Assembly: GCA_002898275.1 (NCBI GenBank)
Contig: BEIQ01000002.1
Coordinates: 434,001 to 498,000, forward strand
Length of the DNA stretch: 64,000 nucleotides
Source: a bacterium HR40
GTDB lineage: Bacteria; Pseudomonadota; Alphaproteobacteria; Geminicoccales; Geminicoccaceae
Direction of reading: 5' to 3'
The notes below the pieces were generated by a model. The model made no database searches and was not told the origin of the DNA. It saw only the letters and a program-made list of their open reading frames with translations. The number at the start of each line of letters is the position of its first letter. Positions within the stretch are counted from its first letter, which is position 1. Both the position numbers and the translations under genes were made by a program. Below are positions 18,508 to 26,999 of this stretch, piece after piece.

Positions 18508-19338
18508 ATGATTGCGAAGTCCGCGTCTGTCGCTCTCGCGCTGCTCTTGGCGGCACCGGCTCTGGCGGAAGAGTCGGCACCCGACCCGGTCGTGGCCGAG
18601 ATCAACGGCGAGCCCGTCTACATGAGCGAGGTCGCGCGGATCTACGAGGAGCTGCCGGAGCAGTACCGTCAGCTGCCGTTCGCCGCGATCGCCAAGCCCC
18701 TGCTCGAGCGGGCGATCGACGACCGCTTGTTGCAGGCCGAGGCGCAGCGTGCCGGCCTCGAGACGGATCCGGCGGTCCAGCGCGAGATCGAACGGGCGAA
18801 GGGACGGGTGTTGCGGACGGCTCTGCTGCAGCAGCTCGTCGATCGCGCGATGAGCGAGGACAATCTGCGCGCTACCTACGAGCGCATGAAGGCCGAACCG
18901 GAATTCGTCCAAGAACAGGTGTGCGCCAGTCACATCCTCCTCGAGAACGAGGCCGACGCCAAGGCCGTGATCGCCGAGCTCGACAAGGGAGCCGACTTCG
19001 GCGAGGTCGCCCGCGCGCGCTCGACCGAACCCGGCGGCAGCAAGGGCGGTGACATCGGCTGCTTTCCGCGCGGTTCGATGGTCCCCGAATTCGAAGCCGT
19101 GGCCTTTGCCCTGGAGCCCGGCACCTATACCAAGGAGCCGGTGCAAAGCCGGTTCGGCTGGCACGTGATTGCGGTGCGCGAGAAGAAAAAGGACGTGCCG
19201 AGCTTCGAGGCGGCGCAGGAGCAGGTGCGCGAGCGCGCGGCTCGGGACGCCATCGAAGCGCGGCTCGGCGAGGTGCGGGCGCAGGCGCAGATCGTCCGTC
19301 ACGACGAGGTGCTCGCCCGCGCCAGCGGACGCAACTGA
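18508..19338 (+). CDS. Periplasmic parvulin-type peptidyl-prolyl isomerase
   Basis: The 276-residue protein has an N-terminal signal peptide (MIAKS then a hydrophobic run ending ALAEES). A SurA/PrsA-like helical region follows with VVAEINGEPVYMSE. The rotamase domain spans about 130-230: QVCASHILL, GGDIGCFPRGSMVPEFE and the closing SRFGWHVIAV. It should act as a folding helper for exported proteins in the periplasm. The ATG at 18508 is used; upstream codons in frame precede the signal sequence without family likeness. It is followed at 25 bases by argJ, probably in one transcript with argJ and mutT. Confidence 0.93.
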   Translation: MIAKSASVALALLLAAPALAEESAPDPVVAEINGEPVYMSEVARIYEELPEQYRQLPFAAIAKPLLERAIDDRLLQAEAQRAGLETDPAVQREIERAKGRVLRTALLQQLVDRAMSEDNLRATYERMKAEPEFVQEQVCASHILLENEADAKAVIAELDKGADFGEVARARSTEPGGSKGGDIGCFPRGSMVPEFEAVAFALEPGTYTKEPVQSRFGWHVIAVREKKKDVPSFEAAQEQVRERAARDAIEARLGEVRAQAQIVRHDEVLARASGRN

Positions 19339-19363
19339 GCGGCAGCATCCGGGAGCCGCTGCC

Positions 19364-20599
19364 GTGCCCGGACATTTGCGATCGCCGCTCGCCCCGGCCC
19401 GCTTTCCCGAGCTGCCGGAGATTGCCGGCGCCCGCTTCGCCGTCGGCGAGGCTGGCATCCGCTATCGCGGCCGGCCCGATCTTGCGCTCGCCGCCCTGGA
19501 TCCCGGCACCACGGTGGCAGGTGTGTTCACCCGTTCGCAGGTGCCGGGCCATCCCGTCCTCTGGTGCCGTCGCATCCTGCCCCGCGGCCGCGCCCGGGCG
19601 CTCGTGGTGAATGCCGGCAACGCCAACGTCTTTCGCGGTCGCGAGGGCGACGAGGCGGTTCGGCTCAAGGCACAGAGCGTCGCCGAACTGCTCGGCTGCC
19701 GACCCGAGGACGTGTTCGTCGCCTCGACGGGAGTGATCGGCGAGCGGCTTCCGGTCGAAAAGATCACCGCTATTCTGCCGGATCTCGCCCGGAACCTGCG
19801 CGCCGATGCTCTCGCCGCGGTCGCTCGCGCCATCATGACCACCGACACCTTCCCCAAGGCGGCGGTGCGCAGCTGCGCGATGGGCGGGCATCGGCTGCGG
19901 CTCGTAGGGATCGCCAAGGGCTCGGGCATGATCGCACCCCAGATGGCGACCATGCTCGCCTTCCTGTTCACCGATGCGGCTATTCCCGCCCCGGTGCTGC
20001 AGGCCCTGCTCGTCTCCGCCTGCGAGCCCTCGTTCAACGCGATCACGGTCGATGGCGACACCTCCACCTCGGATACGCTGCTGCTCTTCGCCACGGGTCG
20101 TGCCGGCAACGCCCCGCCCGCTTCGCCCGAAGCGCCGGAGCTGGCCGGCTTTCGCGACGCGCTTCTGGATCTGTGCGTCGATCTCGCCACTCAGGTGGTG
20201 CGCGATGGCGAGGGAGCGCAAAAGTTCATCACCATCGAGGTGACAGGCGCCATCGACGCCGCTTCGGCGCGGCGTATCGGCCTGACCATCGCCAACTCGC
20301 CCCTCGTCAAAACGGCGATCGCCGGCGAGGATGCCAACTGGGGGCGGGTGGTGGCGGCTGTCGGCCGGGCAGGCGAGCCTGTGGACCTCGGACGGCTGTC
20401 GGTCGCGTTCGGCGGTCACTGGGTAGCCCGCGACGGTGGGGCCGTGCCCGGTCTGGACGAGGCGCCCATCGCGGCGCATCTCCGCGGCCGCGAGATCCAC
20501 ATCACGGTGGTGGTGGGAGACGGCCCCGGTCAGGCACGCGTGTGGACCTGCGATCTCACCCACGGCTACATCGACATCAATGGCAGCTACCGTAGCTGA
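19364..20599 (+). CDS. argJ: Bifunctional ornithine acetyltransferase / N-acetylglutamate synthase ArgJ
   Basis: The 411-residue precursor has the ArgJ self-cleavage site in IAPQMATMLAF near residue 190, where the Ala-Thr bond is cut and the Thr becomes the nucleophile of the beta chain. It also has VNAGNANVF, the STGVIGE loop and the C-terminal DLTHGYIDINGSY. In the family it recycles the acetyl group between acetylornithine and glutamate in arginine synthesis. The start is a GTG preceded by GGGAG, 25 bases after the parvulin gene. Its last 20 bases overlap the mutT start. Confidence 0.97.
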   Translation: MPGHLRSPLAPARFPELPEIAGARFAVGEAGIRYRGRPDLALAALDPGTTVAGVFTRSQVPGHPVLWCRRILPRGRARALVVNAGNANVFRGREGDEAVRLKAQSVAELLGCRPEDVFVASTGVIGERLPVEKITAILPDLARNLRADALAAVARAIMTTDTFPKAAVRSCAMGGHRLRLVGIAKGSGMIAPQMATMLAFLFTDAAIPAPVLQALLVSACEPSFNAITVDGDTSTSDTLLLFATGRAGNAPPASPEAPELAGFRDALLDLCVDLATQVVRDGEGAQKFITIEVTGAIDAASARRIGLTIANSPLVKTAIAGEDANWGRVVAAVGRAGEPVDLGRLSVAFGGHWVARDGGAVPGLDEAPIAAHLRGREIHITVVVGDGPGQARVWTCDLTHGYIDINGSYRS

Positions 20600-20993
20600 G
20601 CTCGTGCTGGTCGCTGCCTGCGCGCTCGTCGATACCGACGGCCGCGTGTTGGTGGCGCGCCGCCCGGAAGGCCGACCGATGGCCGGCCTCTGGGAGTTTC
20701 CGGGCGGCAAGGTCGAGCCGGGCGAGACGCCGGAGGCCTGTCTCGTGCGCGAACTCGAAGAGGAGCTCGGCATCCGCACGCAGGAGAGCTGTCTCGCGCC
20801 CTTCACCTTCGTGTCCTGGCGCTATCCCGACTTCCACCTGCTCATGCCGCTGTGGGTGTGCCGGGTCTGGCAGGGGATTCCCGAACCGCGGGAGGGCCAG
20901 GAGATCCGCTGGGTGCGCCCGGACGAGCTGGCCACATTGCCCATGCCACCGGCTGACCGGCCGCTCGTCGCCATGCTGCGCGACCTGCTCTGA
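20580..20993 (+). CDS. mutT: MutT-type Nudix pyrophosphohydrolase
   Basis: The 137-residue protein carries a complete Nudix box, GGKVEPGETPEACLVRELEEE at about 43-63, behind VAACALVDTDGRVLVARRPEG. In the family it hydrolyses 8-oxo-dGTP so that the oxidised base is not built into DNA. Two starts are possible: ATG at 20580 inside argJ or GTG at 20604 just after its stop. Neither has a clear ribosome site, so coupling to argJ translation is likely. Length and the SWRYPDFHLLMPLWVC strand fit MutT better than generic Nudix enzymes. Confidence 0.92.
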   Translation: MAATVAELVLVAACALVDTDGRVLVARRPEGRPMAGLWEFPGGKVEPGETPEACLVRELEEELGIRTQESCLAPFTFVSWRYPDFHLLMPLWVCRVWQGIPEPREGQEIRWVRPDELATLPMPPADRPLVAMLRDLL

Positions 20994-21008
20994 CGGTCCA
21001 GCCACGGC

Positions 21009-21935
21009 ATGCGCGCCATCCTCGACATCGCCCTACCGTTCTTCGCCATCGTCTTCATCGGCTTTGCGGCTCGTCGCGCGCGTTTGCTCGACGACGCGGC
21101 GGTCGCCGGCCTCAACACCTTCGTCCTCTATATCGCCCTGCCGCCCCTGCTGTTCGCCAAGGTGGCGACCGCCCCGCTCGACCGCCTGTTCGATCCGCGT
21201 TGGTTCGCCGCCTTCTATGGCGTCGGTCTCACCCTCTTTGCCGTCGTCTTCTTGGGCAGCCGAGCGGCTGGGGCGGAGCCGAGCCGAGCCGCCTTCCAGG
21301 CGCTCGCGAGCGTATGGACCAACTCCGGCTATATGGGGATCCCCCTCTTGCTCACCGCTTTCGGTGACCGGGCGGCGATCCCGGCCGTGCTCGCGCTGGT
21401 CTTCGACAATCTCATCACCGCTCCGCTCACCCTCGCCATCCTCGAGGGCCGAAGCGGGGGAAACCTTCGGCGAACGGCAAGCCAGGTGTTGCGCGGCCTT
21501 TCCCGCCATCCCCTGATCCTCGCCGTCGTACCCGGCTTCCTCCTGGCGCTCTCGGGCCTCGAGCTACCGCGGCCTCTTTTCGCCTTCACCGAACTTGCCG
21601 GGGCGGCAGCCGCGCCGGCAGCGCTGGTCGCCCTCGGCGCCTCGCTCGTGGGCGTGCCCCTGCGCGAGGCGGGCCGCGAGGTGGTGCTGCTCACGCTCGT
21701 CAAGCTGTTGGTCCACCCGGCGCTCACCGCCGTGGTGGTCTTCCGGCTGTTGCCCCTGCCGCCGGATCTGGCAGTGCCGACCGTGGTGACCACCGCCCTC
21801 CCGACCGGAGCCATGGTCTACGTGCTGGCGCAGCGCTATCGCGTGTTCGTCGATCGCGCTTCGACCATCGTTTTGACCACCCACCTGCTTTCCGTGGTCA
21901 CCCTGTCGCTGCTGCTCGCCCTTCTGACGGGTTGA
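21009..21935 (+). CDS. AEC (auxin efflux carrier) family transporter
   Basis: The 308-residue protein is hydrophobic throughout, with about ten membrane segments in two similar halves as in the AEC family. It opens with ILDIALPFFAIVFIGFAARRARLLDD and has the ALPTGAMVYVLAQRY stretch near the end, characteristic of bacterial malate/malonate-type and uncharacterised AEC carriers. It probably moves an organic acid or related anion across the inner membrane. It follows mutT by 15 bases in the same direction. The substrate is unknown. Confidence 0.9.
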   Translation: MRAILDIALPFFAIVFIGFAARRARLLDDAAVAGLNTFVLYIALPPLLFAKVATAPLDRLFDPRWFAAFYGVGLTLFAVVFLGSRAAGAEPSRAAFQALASVWTNSGYMGIPLLLTAFGDRAAIPAVLALVFDNLITAPLTLAILEGRSGGNLRRTASQVLRGLSRHPLILAVVPGFLLALSGLELPRPLFAFTELAGAAAAPAALVALGASLVGVPLREAGREVVLLTLVKLLVHPALTAVVVFRLLPLPPDLAVPTVVTTALPTGAMVYVLAQRYRVFVDRASTIVLTTHLLSVVTLSLLLALLTG

Positions 21936-21946
21936 GCCCTCGCGTC

Positions 21947-22387
21947 TCAGCGGCTCGCGATCCAAGCATCGCGCAAGACGCTCGTCTCCAGCTCGAGCTC
22001 GTCGAGGCGCATCTTCACCACGTCGCCGATGCTGACGATCCCGACGAGTCGCCCACCCTCGACCACCGGCAGGTGCCGCACCCGGAAACGGGTCATGACG
22101 TCCATGACGTGTCGCACGCTGTCGTCGGGTGTGCAGACCCGCACGCTGTGGGTCATGATGTCGGCGACCCGACGGTCTGGCCGCAGCAATTCCTCCCCCT
22201 CGGTCGCCAGCGCCCGCACGATATCGCGTTCGGAGAGGATGCCGTCGACATGCTCGCCGTCGTCGCTCACGACGAGCGCACCGATGCGCTCGAGCACGAG
22301 CTTGTGGAGGGCGGTGGCGACACTGACATCGCTGCGCACGGTGACCACTCGGCGACCCTTGCTCGCGAGAATGTCGGACACCCGCAC
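21947..22387 (-). CDS. Tandem CBS-domain protein
   Basis: The 146-residue protein consists of two CBS domains and little else: VSDILASKGRRVVTV to GILSERDIVRALA, and VADIMTHSVRVCTP to GIVSIGDVVKMRLDELE. Stand-alone pairs of this kind bind adenine nucleotides and act as energy sensors; the partner is unknown. The start is taken as the GTG at 22387 with GGGAG nine bases upstream; an ATG in frame lies at about 22432. It is convergent with the AEC carrier and divergent from the ABC binding protein. Confidence 0.9.
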   Translation of the reverse strand: MRVSDILASKGRRVVTVRSDVSVATALHKLVLERIGALVVSDDGEHVDGILSERDIVRALATEGEELLRPDRRVADIMTHSVRVCTPDDSVRHVMDVMTRFRVRHLPVVEGGRLVGIVSIGDVVKMRLDELELETSVLRDAWIASR

Positions 22388-22565
22388 GGCGCTACTCCCG
22401 CAACATCCGATTCCATGATGGCCTAGCATGCCGTGGCTGGCCGAGCCCGTCAACCACCGTTGCTCGCATCCCTCTCGTCGCCTCTGGCTGGACCTGCCCT
22501 GCTCGGAGCGCTTGATCCTGCAGCTCGCCTCCGCCACAAGTGAGGAAGGTGCGAGGCGGAGGGCC

Positions 22566-23780
22566 ATGCGCGCCATGCACCGGCGGGGATTCGTGCTGGG
22601 CGCGACCGCAGCCCTGGTCGCGACGCCTTGGCAGTCGTGCCGTGCTGCCCTCGATTTCGCGGCCATACGCGTCCGCGCGCGCGGCTCCACGGTCTATTTC
22701 TATGCTTGGGGTGGATCGCCCGAGATCAACCGCTACATCGCCTGGGTGGGCGAACGCGTAGGCGAGCTTTATGGCATTCGCCTCGTGCAGGTGAAGCTCG
22801 CCGACACGGCCGAGGCCGTGGCGATCTTGATCGCCGAGAAGGCGGCGGGCCGGGAAAGCGGCGGCAGCATCGATCTGCTGTGGATCAACGGCGAGAACTT
22901 CGCCGAAGCCCGGCGGCGCGACCTGCTGTTCGGCCCATTTGCCCAGGATCTGCCGAATTTCCGCTTGGTGGACGTCGCCGGCAAGCCGTCTACCGTCATC
23001 GACTCCACGCTCCCGACCGAGGGCTACGAGGCTCCTTGGGGTATGGCGCGCTTCGTCTTTTTCTGGGACAGCGCCGCGTTCCCCGAGCCCCCTCTATCGT
23101 TTCCCGCGCTCTTCGAGCGCATCCGCGCCCGGCCGGGCCGTTTCACCTATCCCGCACCACCGGATTTCGTCGGCTCCACCTTCCTCGAACACCTCCTCTA
23201 TGTCACCGGGATCCCGGCTCACCGGCTCCAGCGAGCGGTCGACGCGTCTTCCTTCGAAACCTGGACAGCCCCGCTGTTCGCCCTCCTCGACGACCTCCAT
23301 CCCCATTTCTGGCGGCGGGGACGGCAATTCCCGCTATCCCAGGGCCAACTGCACCAGCTCCTCGCCGATGGCGAGCTCGACTTCTCGATGTCCTTCAATC
23401 CGGCGGAGGCGGCCAATCTCGTCCTCGCCGGCTGGATGCCGGCAAGCGTGCGCACCTTCGTCCCCGCCGAGGGGACCATCGCCAACAGCCACTATCTCGC
23501 CATTCCCTGGAACGCCGCCAACCGCGACGGCGCCCTGTTGGTGGCGGATTTCCTGCTCTCACCCGAAGCCCAAGCGAAGAAGCTCGATCCCGCGGTGTGG
23601 GGAGACGGGACGGTGCTCGCCCTCGACCGGCTCGCGCCCGAGGAGCGCGCGCGTTTCGATTCCCTCCCGCGCCATCCCTCCATGCTGCCGCCCGATGTCC
23701 CCGCCCGCACGCTGTCCGAACCGCACCCGTCGTGGAAGGAACGGCTGGAACTCGGCTGGAAGCAGCGCTACGGCGCTTGA
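22566..23780 (+). CDS. ABC transporter substrate-binding protein (YnjB-like)
   Basis: The 404-residue protein starts with a signal peptide (MHRRGFVLGATAALVATPW) and then the bacterial type 1 extracellular-binding fold: VYFYAWGGSPEINRYIAWV, IDLLWINGENFAEARR, and a C-terminal WKERLELGW. Length and layout match YnjB of E. coli. The cysteine in WQSCRAAL could be a lipoprotein site but the context is weak. It is followed with no gap by a fused permease, so the two form one transport system for an unidentified solute. A second ATG nine bases downstream is possible. No ATPase gene follows. Confidence 0.85.
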   Translation: MRAMHRRGFVLGATAALVATPWQSCRAALDFAAIRVRARGSTVYFYAWGGSPEINRYIAWVGERVGELYGIRLVQVKLADTAEAVAILIAEKAAGRESGGSIDLLWINGENFAEARRRDLLFGPFAQDLPNFRLVDVAGKPSTVIDSTLPTEGYEAPWGMARFVFFWDSAAFPEPPLSFPALFERIRARPGRFTYPAPPDFVGSTFLEHLLYVTGIPAHRLQRAVDASSFETWTAPLFALLDDLHPHFWRRGRQFPLSQGQLHQLLADGELDFSMSFNPAEAANLVLAGWMPASVRTFVPAEGTIANSHYLAIPWNAANRDGALLVADFLLSPEAQAKKLDPAVWGDGTVLALDRLAPEERARFDSLPRHPSMLPPDVPARTLSEPHPSWKERLELGWKQRYGA

Positions 23781-25481
23781 ATGACCGCCTCGCCGGAATC
23801 GAAGGCCGTCTCGATCGCTGTCCTGCTTCTCGCGATCCCCGCTCTCGCGGGACTCGTGGCCACCCTGCTTCCGGCCTTCGGCGTGGCGCCGGGGTTCGGC
23901 GCTTACGGACCCGACCTCGCCCCTTGGCGACGACTCCTCGCCGAACCCGGGCTGCCGCGGGCCTTGCTCTCCGGCACCGGAGCCGGGCTGGCGTCGACGA
24001 TCCTCGCAGTCCTCGCCGCACATTTCATCCTCGCCCATCTCCACCTTTCGGGCCGGCTCGTGCGCCTCGCGCACGGGATCGCACCGCTGCTCGCCCTGCC
24101 ACATGCCGTCTTCGCCATCGGCTTCGCCTTCCTCGTCCAGCCCTCGGGCCTGCTGCTGCGGCTGATCTCTCCTTGGGCCACCGGCTTCGAGCAGCCCCCC
24201 GATTGGCGATTTCCCGGCGATCCCTGGACCATCTCCCTCACCCTCGGCCTCGCCCTGCGCGAAACGCCGTTTTTGCTCCTGGCAGGACTCGCCGTCCTCG
24301 CCCGCATGCCCACCGCCACCTATCTCGCGGTGGCTCGCAGCCTCGGGCACCAATGGGGGCGAGCTTGGCTCGCCGTGGTTTTGCCGCCGCTGCAGCGAGC
24401 CCTGAGGTTGCCTGCTCTGGCTGTGCTCGCCTACGGCTGCTCGGCGGTCGACATGGCCCTCGTGCTCGGGCCCTCCACGCCGCCAACCCTCGCCGTCCTC
24501 GTCGCCCGACTCGCCGTCGAGCCGGCCCCGGAGCTCCGCCACGCCGCTGCCGCGGGCGCTGTGTTGCAGCTCCTCGCCATCCTCCTCGCTGCGGCCGTTT
24601 TCCTCTTTCTCGAAAGGCTGCTGCTGCGGCTCGTCGCTCGGCGTTCGCGCAGCTCGCGGCGAGGCAAAGGGGAGGGCCGGGTATGGGCGAGCGGAGTGGC
24701 GATGACCATCGTCCCTGGGACGGGCCTGCTCGTCCTTTCCCAGCTGTTGCTGTGGTCGCTTGCCGGCTCCTGGCGTTTTCCGGCGCTGTTGCCCGACGCT
24801 CTCACCTTCGAACATTGGCGTCGGGCAAGTCCGCAGCTCGTGCCGGCGGCAACCACGAGCCTGCTGCTCGCTCTTCCGGTCGCAGCGGTGGCGGTGGCCG
24901 CGGCGGTCCCGCTGCTGCGGCGGCGCGACGCGACGGGCCATTACGGCCGCCTCCCGGCGGCCAGCGCGCTCCTGTGGCTTCCCCTCGTGCTGCCGCAGCT
25001 CGCCTTCCTGCCGGGCTTCCAGTTCCTCGCCCTGGTCTGCGGCATCGACGGCACCCTGACTGCGGTCGCGCTCGCCCATTTCGTCTTCGTGCTGCCCTAT
25101 GTCCTGCTGGTGGCGGCGGGGCCGTTCGCGGCGATGCCCGACCGTTACGGGGAAGTGGCACGGCTTCTCGGTAGCCGGCCGATCGGCGCGTTCCTGCGCG
25201 CCGAAGCGCCGCTACTGCTGCGCCCGCTCGCGGTGGCCTTCGCAGTTGGCGCCAGCGTGTCGATGGCGCTCTACCTGCCGACCCTCTTGCTGGGTGGCGG
25301 CCGCGTCGCCACCCTCTCCACCGAGACCATCGCCTTCACCCTGAGTGGCGACCGCCGACTGGCCGCTGCGACGGGGCTCCTGTTCGCCGTTTTGCCCGGG
25401 CTGCTCTTCCTCGTGCCGTTCCTCTTCGGCGCTCCGGGCGGGAAAGCGCGGCGCGCGGCCCACCGTCCCCGTTCCCTTTGA
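23781..25481 (+). CDS. ABC transporter permease, duplicated/fused (YnjC-like)
   Basis: The 566-residue protein contains two copies of a six-helix ABC permease (about 1-280 and 305-560), as in YnjC and other fused permeases. Each half has an EAA-like cytoplasmic loop: YLAVARSLGHQWGRAWLAVVLP in the first and YGEVARLLGSRPIGAFLRAEAP in the second. These loops dock an ATPase. The start codon directly follows the stop of the binding-protein gene. The next gene is hemN, so the expected ynjD-type ATPase is missing here and must be supplied from elsewhere. The stop overlaps the FNR box of hemN. Confidence 0.87.
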   Translation: MTASPESKAVSIAVLLLAIPALAGLVATLLPAFGVAPGFGAYGPDLAPWRRLLAEPGLPRALLSGTGAGLASTILAVLAAHFILAHLHLSGRLVRLAHGIAPLLALPHAVFAIGFAFLVQPSGLLLRLISPWATGFEQPPDWRFPGDPWTISLTLGLALRETPFLLLAGLAVLARMPTATYLAVARSLGHQWGRAWLAVVLPPLQRALRLPALAVLAYGCSAVDMALVLGPSTPPTLAVLVARLAVEPAPELRHAAAAGAVLQLLAILLAAAVFLFLERLLLRLVARRSRSSRRGKGEGRVWASGVAMTIVPGTGLLVLSQLLLWSLAGSWRFPALLPDALTFEHWRRASPQLVPAATTSLLLALPVAAVAVAAAVPLLRRRDATGHYGRLPAASALLWLPLVLPQLAFLPGFQFLALVCGIDGTLTAVALAHFVFVLPYVLLVAAGPFAAMPDRYGEVARLLGSRPIGAFLRAEAPLLLRPLAVAFAVGASVSMALYLPTLLLGGGRVATLSTETIAFTLSGDRRLAAATGLLFAVLPGLLFLVPFLFGAPGGKARRAAHRPRSL

Positions 25482-25491
25482 TCGAGATCAA
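25478..25491. promoter_or_regulatory. FNR/Anr-type box upstream of hemN
   Basis: TTGATCGAGATCAA matches the FNR consensus TTGAT-N4-ATCAA at all ten defined positions. It is centred about 63 bases upstream of the hemN start codon and overlaps the stop of the permease gene. hemN is a well-known FNR/Anr target, so oxygen-responsive activation is likely. Confidence 0.88.
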
Positions 25492-25547
25492 GGAAGGCCT
25501 CGGGGCCGGGGCTTGCATGGAGGCGAAGAGGACGAAGGATCCGGGCC

Positions 25548-26903
25548 GTGCGTGCCGAACTCGTCCGGCTGTTCGAGAACGACCGGGTGCCGCGCTATAC
25601 GAGTTACCCGACTGCGCCCCATTTCGGTCCGCAGGTGGATGCGGCCGTCTACGCCGACTGGCTCGCCACGCTCCCGGACGCGGAACCGGTGTCGCTCTAC
25701 GTCCATATCCCCTGGTGCCGGCAACTCTGCTGGTACTGTGGCTGCCACACTTTCGTCGCCGGGCGCGAGGAGCGCGCCTTCGCCTATCTCGACGATCTCC
25801 TGCGCGAGATCGATCTGGTGGCCGCCCGGCTACCGAGCGGGCTTGCCGTCTCGCACCTGCATTTCGGCGGCGGCACCCCACAGATCCTCGGGCCCGCCGG
25901 CCTCGTGCGCCTCAAGACGGCGATCGCGTCCCACTTCGCCTTCGCACCGGGTGCCGAGATCGCCATCGAACTCGATCCGCGCGGTGTCGACGACGAGCTC
26001 GCCGAGGGGCTCGCCGCGATCGGTGTCACCCGCGCCAGCCTCGGAGTGCAGACCCTCGATCCGCTGGTCCAAAGCGCGATCAACCGCGTGCAAGGGGCGG
26101 CGACCGTCGCGACCGCGGCCGGGGCCCTGCGCAGGGCAGGGATCCGGCAGCTCTCGGTCGACCTCCTCTACGGCCTGCCCCGCCAGAGCGAGGAGAGTGC
26201 GCGGGAGAGCGCTCGGCGTGTGCTCGAGCTCGTTGCCCCGGCACGGCTTGCGGTCTTCGGTTACGCCCATCTGCCCCAGATCAAGCGGCACCAGAGGCTG
26301 ATCGCCGCCGGCGAACTTCCGGGCGCAGCCGAGCGTGTGGCCCAGTTCGAGGCCGTCGCGGCGGTCCTCGAGCGAGCGGGCTATCTCCCCATCGGCCTCG
26401 ACCATTTCGCTCGCCCCGACGATTCCCTGGCCGAAGCCTCGCGCCAGCGCCGCCTGCGCCGCAACTTCCAGGGCTACACCACCGACACGGCCAACGTGCT
26501 CCTCGGGTTCGGCAGCTCCGCGATCGGCTGCCTACCGCAAGGCTATGTCCAGAATCTCGTCGACCTCCGCGCCTGGCGCGAAGCGGTGCGCGCACGGCGA
26601 CTGCCGGTGGCCCGTGGCCGGGCGCTGTCCGTCGAAGACCGGGCGCTGCGCGAGGTCATCGAGTCCATCATGTGCTACGGCGAGGTCGACCTCGCGGAAG
26701 TGGCAAGCCGCCACGGACTTCCCTTGTCGCGTCTGTCTCCCCATGGCGAGCGGATGTCGCGCGCCATGGCGCTCGGGCTGGTCGAGCGCAGAGGCACGCG
26801 CATCGCCGTCCCTGCCGCATACCGGCCGCTGTTGCGAGTGGTGGCAGCGGCCTTCGATCGCTATCTCGGAGCTGCACCCGCCCGCCACGCCGTGGCGGTC
26901 TGA
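25548..26903 (+). CDS. hemN: Oxygen-independent coproporphyrinogen III dehydrogenase HemN
   Basis: The 451-residue radical-SAM enzyme has YTSYPTAPHF near the N-terminus and the cluster motif HIPWCRQLCWYCGC at about 53-66, whose CxxxCxxC binds the 4Fe-4S cluster and whose fourth Cys is typical of HemN. The GGGTP SAM motif follows. The DLLYGLP strand and the YTT tunnel region are also conserved. In the family it converts coproporphyrinogen III to protoporphyrinogen IX without oxygen, in the cytoplasm. The GTG start lies 57 bases after a perfect FNR box, pointing to induction at low oxygen. Confidence 0.97.
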   Translation: MRAELVRLFENDRVPRYTSYPTAPHFGPQVDAAVYADWLATLPDAEPVSLYVHIPWCRQLCWYCGCHTFVAGREERAFAYLDDLLREIDLVAARLPSGLAVSHLHFGGGTPQILGPAGLVRLKTAIASHFAFAPGAEIAIELDPRGVDDELAEGLAAIGVTRASLGVQTLDPLVQSAINRVQGAATVATAAGALRRAGIRQLSVDLLYGLPRQSEESARESARRVLELVAPARLAVFGYAHLPQIKRHQRLIAAGELPGAAERVAQFEAVAAVLERAGYLPIGLDHFARPDDSLAEASRQRRLRRNFQGYTTDTANVLLGFGSSAIGCLPQGYVQNLVDLRAWREAVRARRLPVARGRALSVEDRALREVIESIMCYGEVDLAEVASRHGLPLSRLSPHGERMSRAMALGLVERRGTRIAVPAAYRPLLRVVAAAFDRYLGAAPARHAVAV

Positions 26904-26999
26904 CATCCCGGGATATGCAAGTGCGAGCGACCATCCGGCGCCCTGGTTGCCGTGCCTGGCGTTGCCTTTTAGCGTGAGCGCAGGATTGAGGATTGCGCC

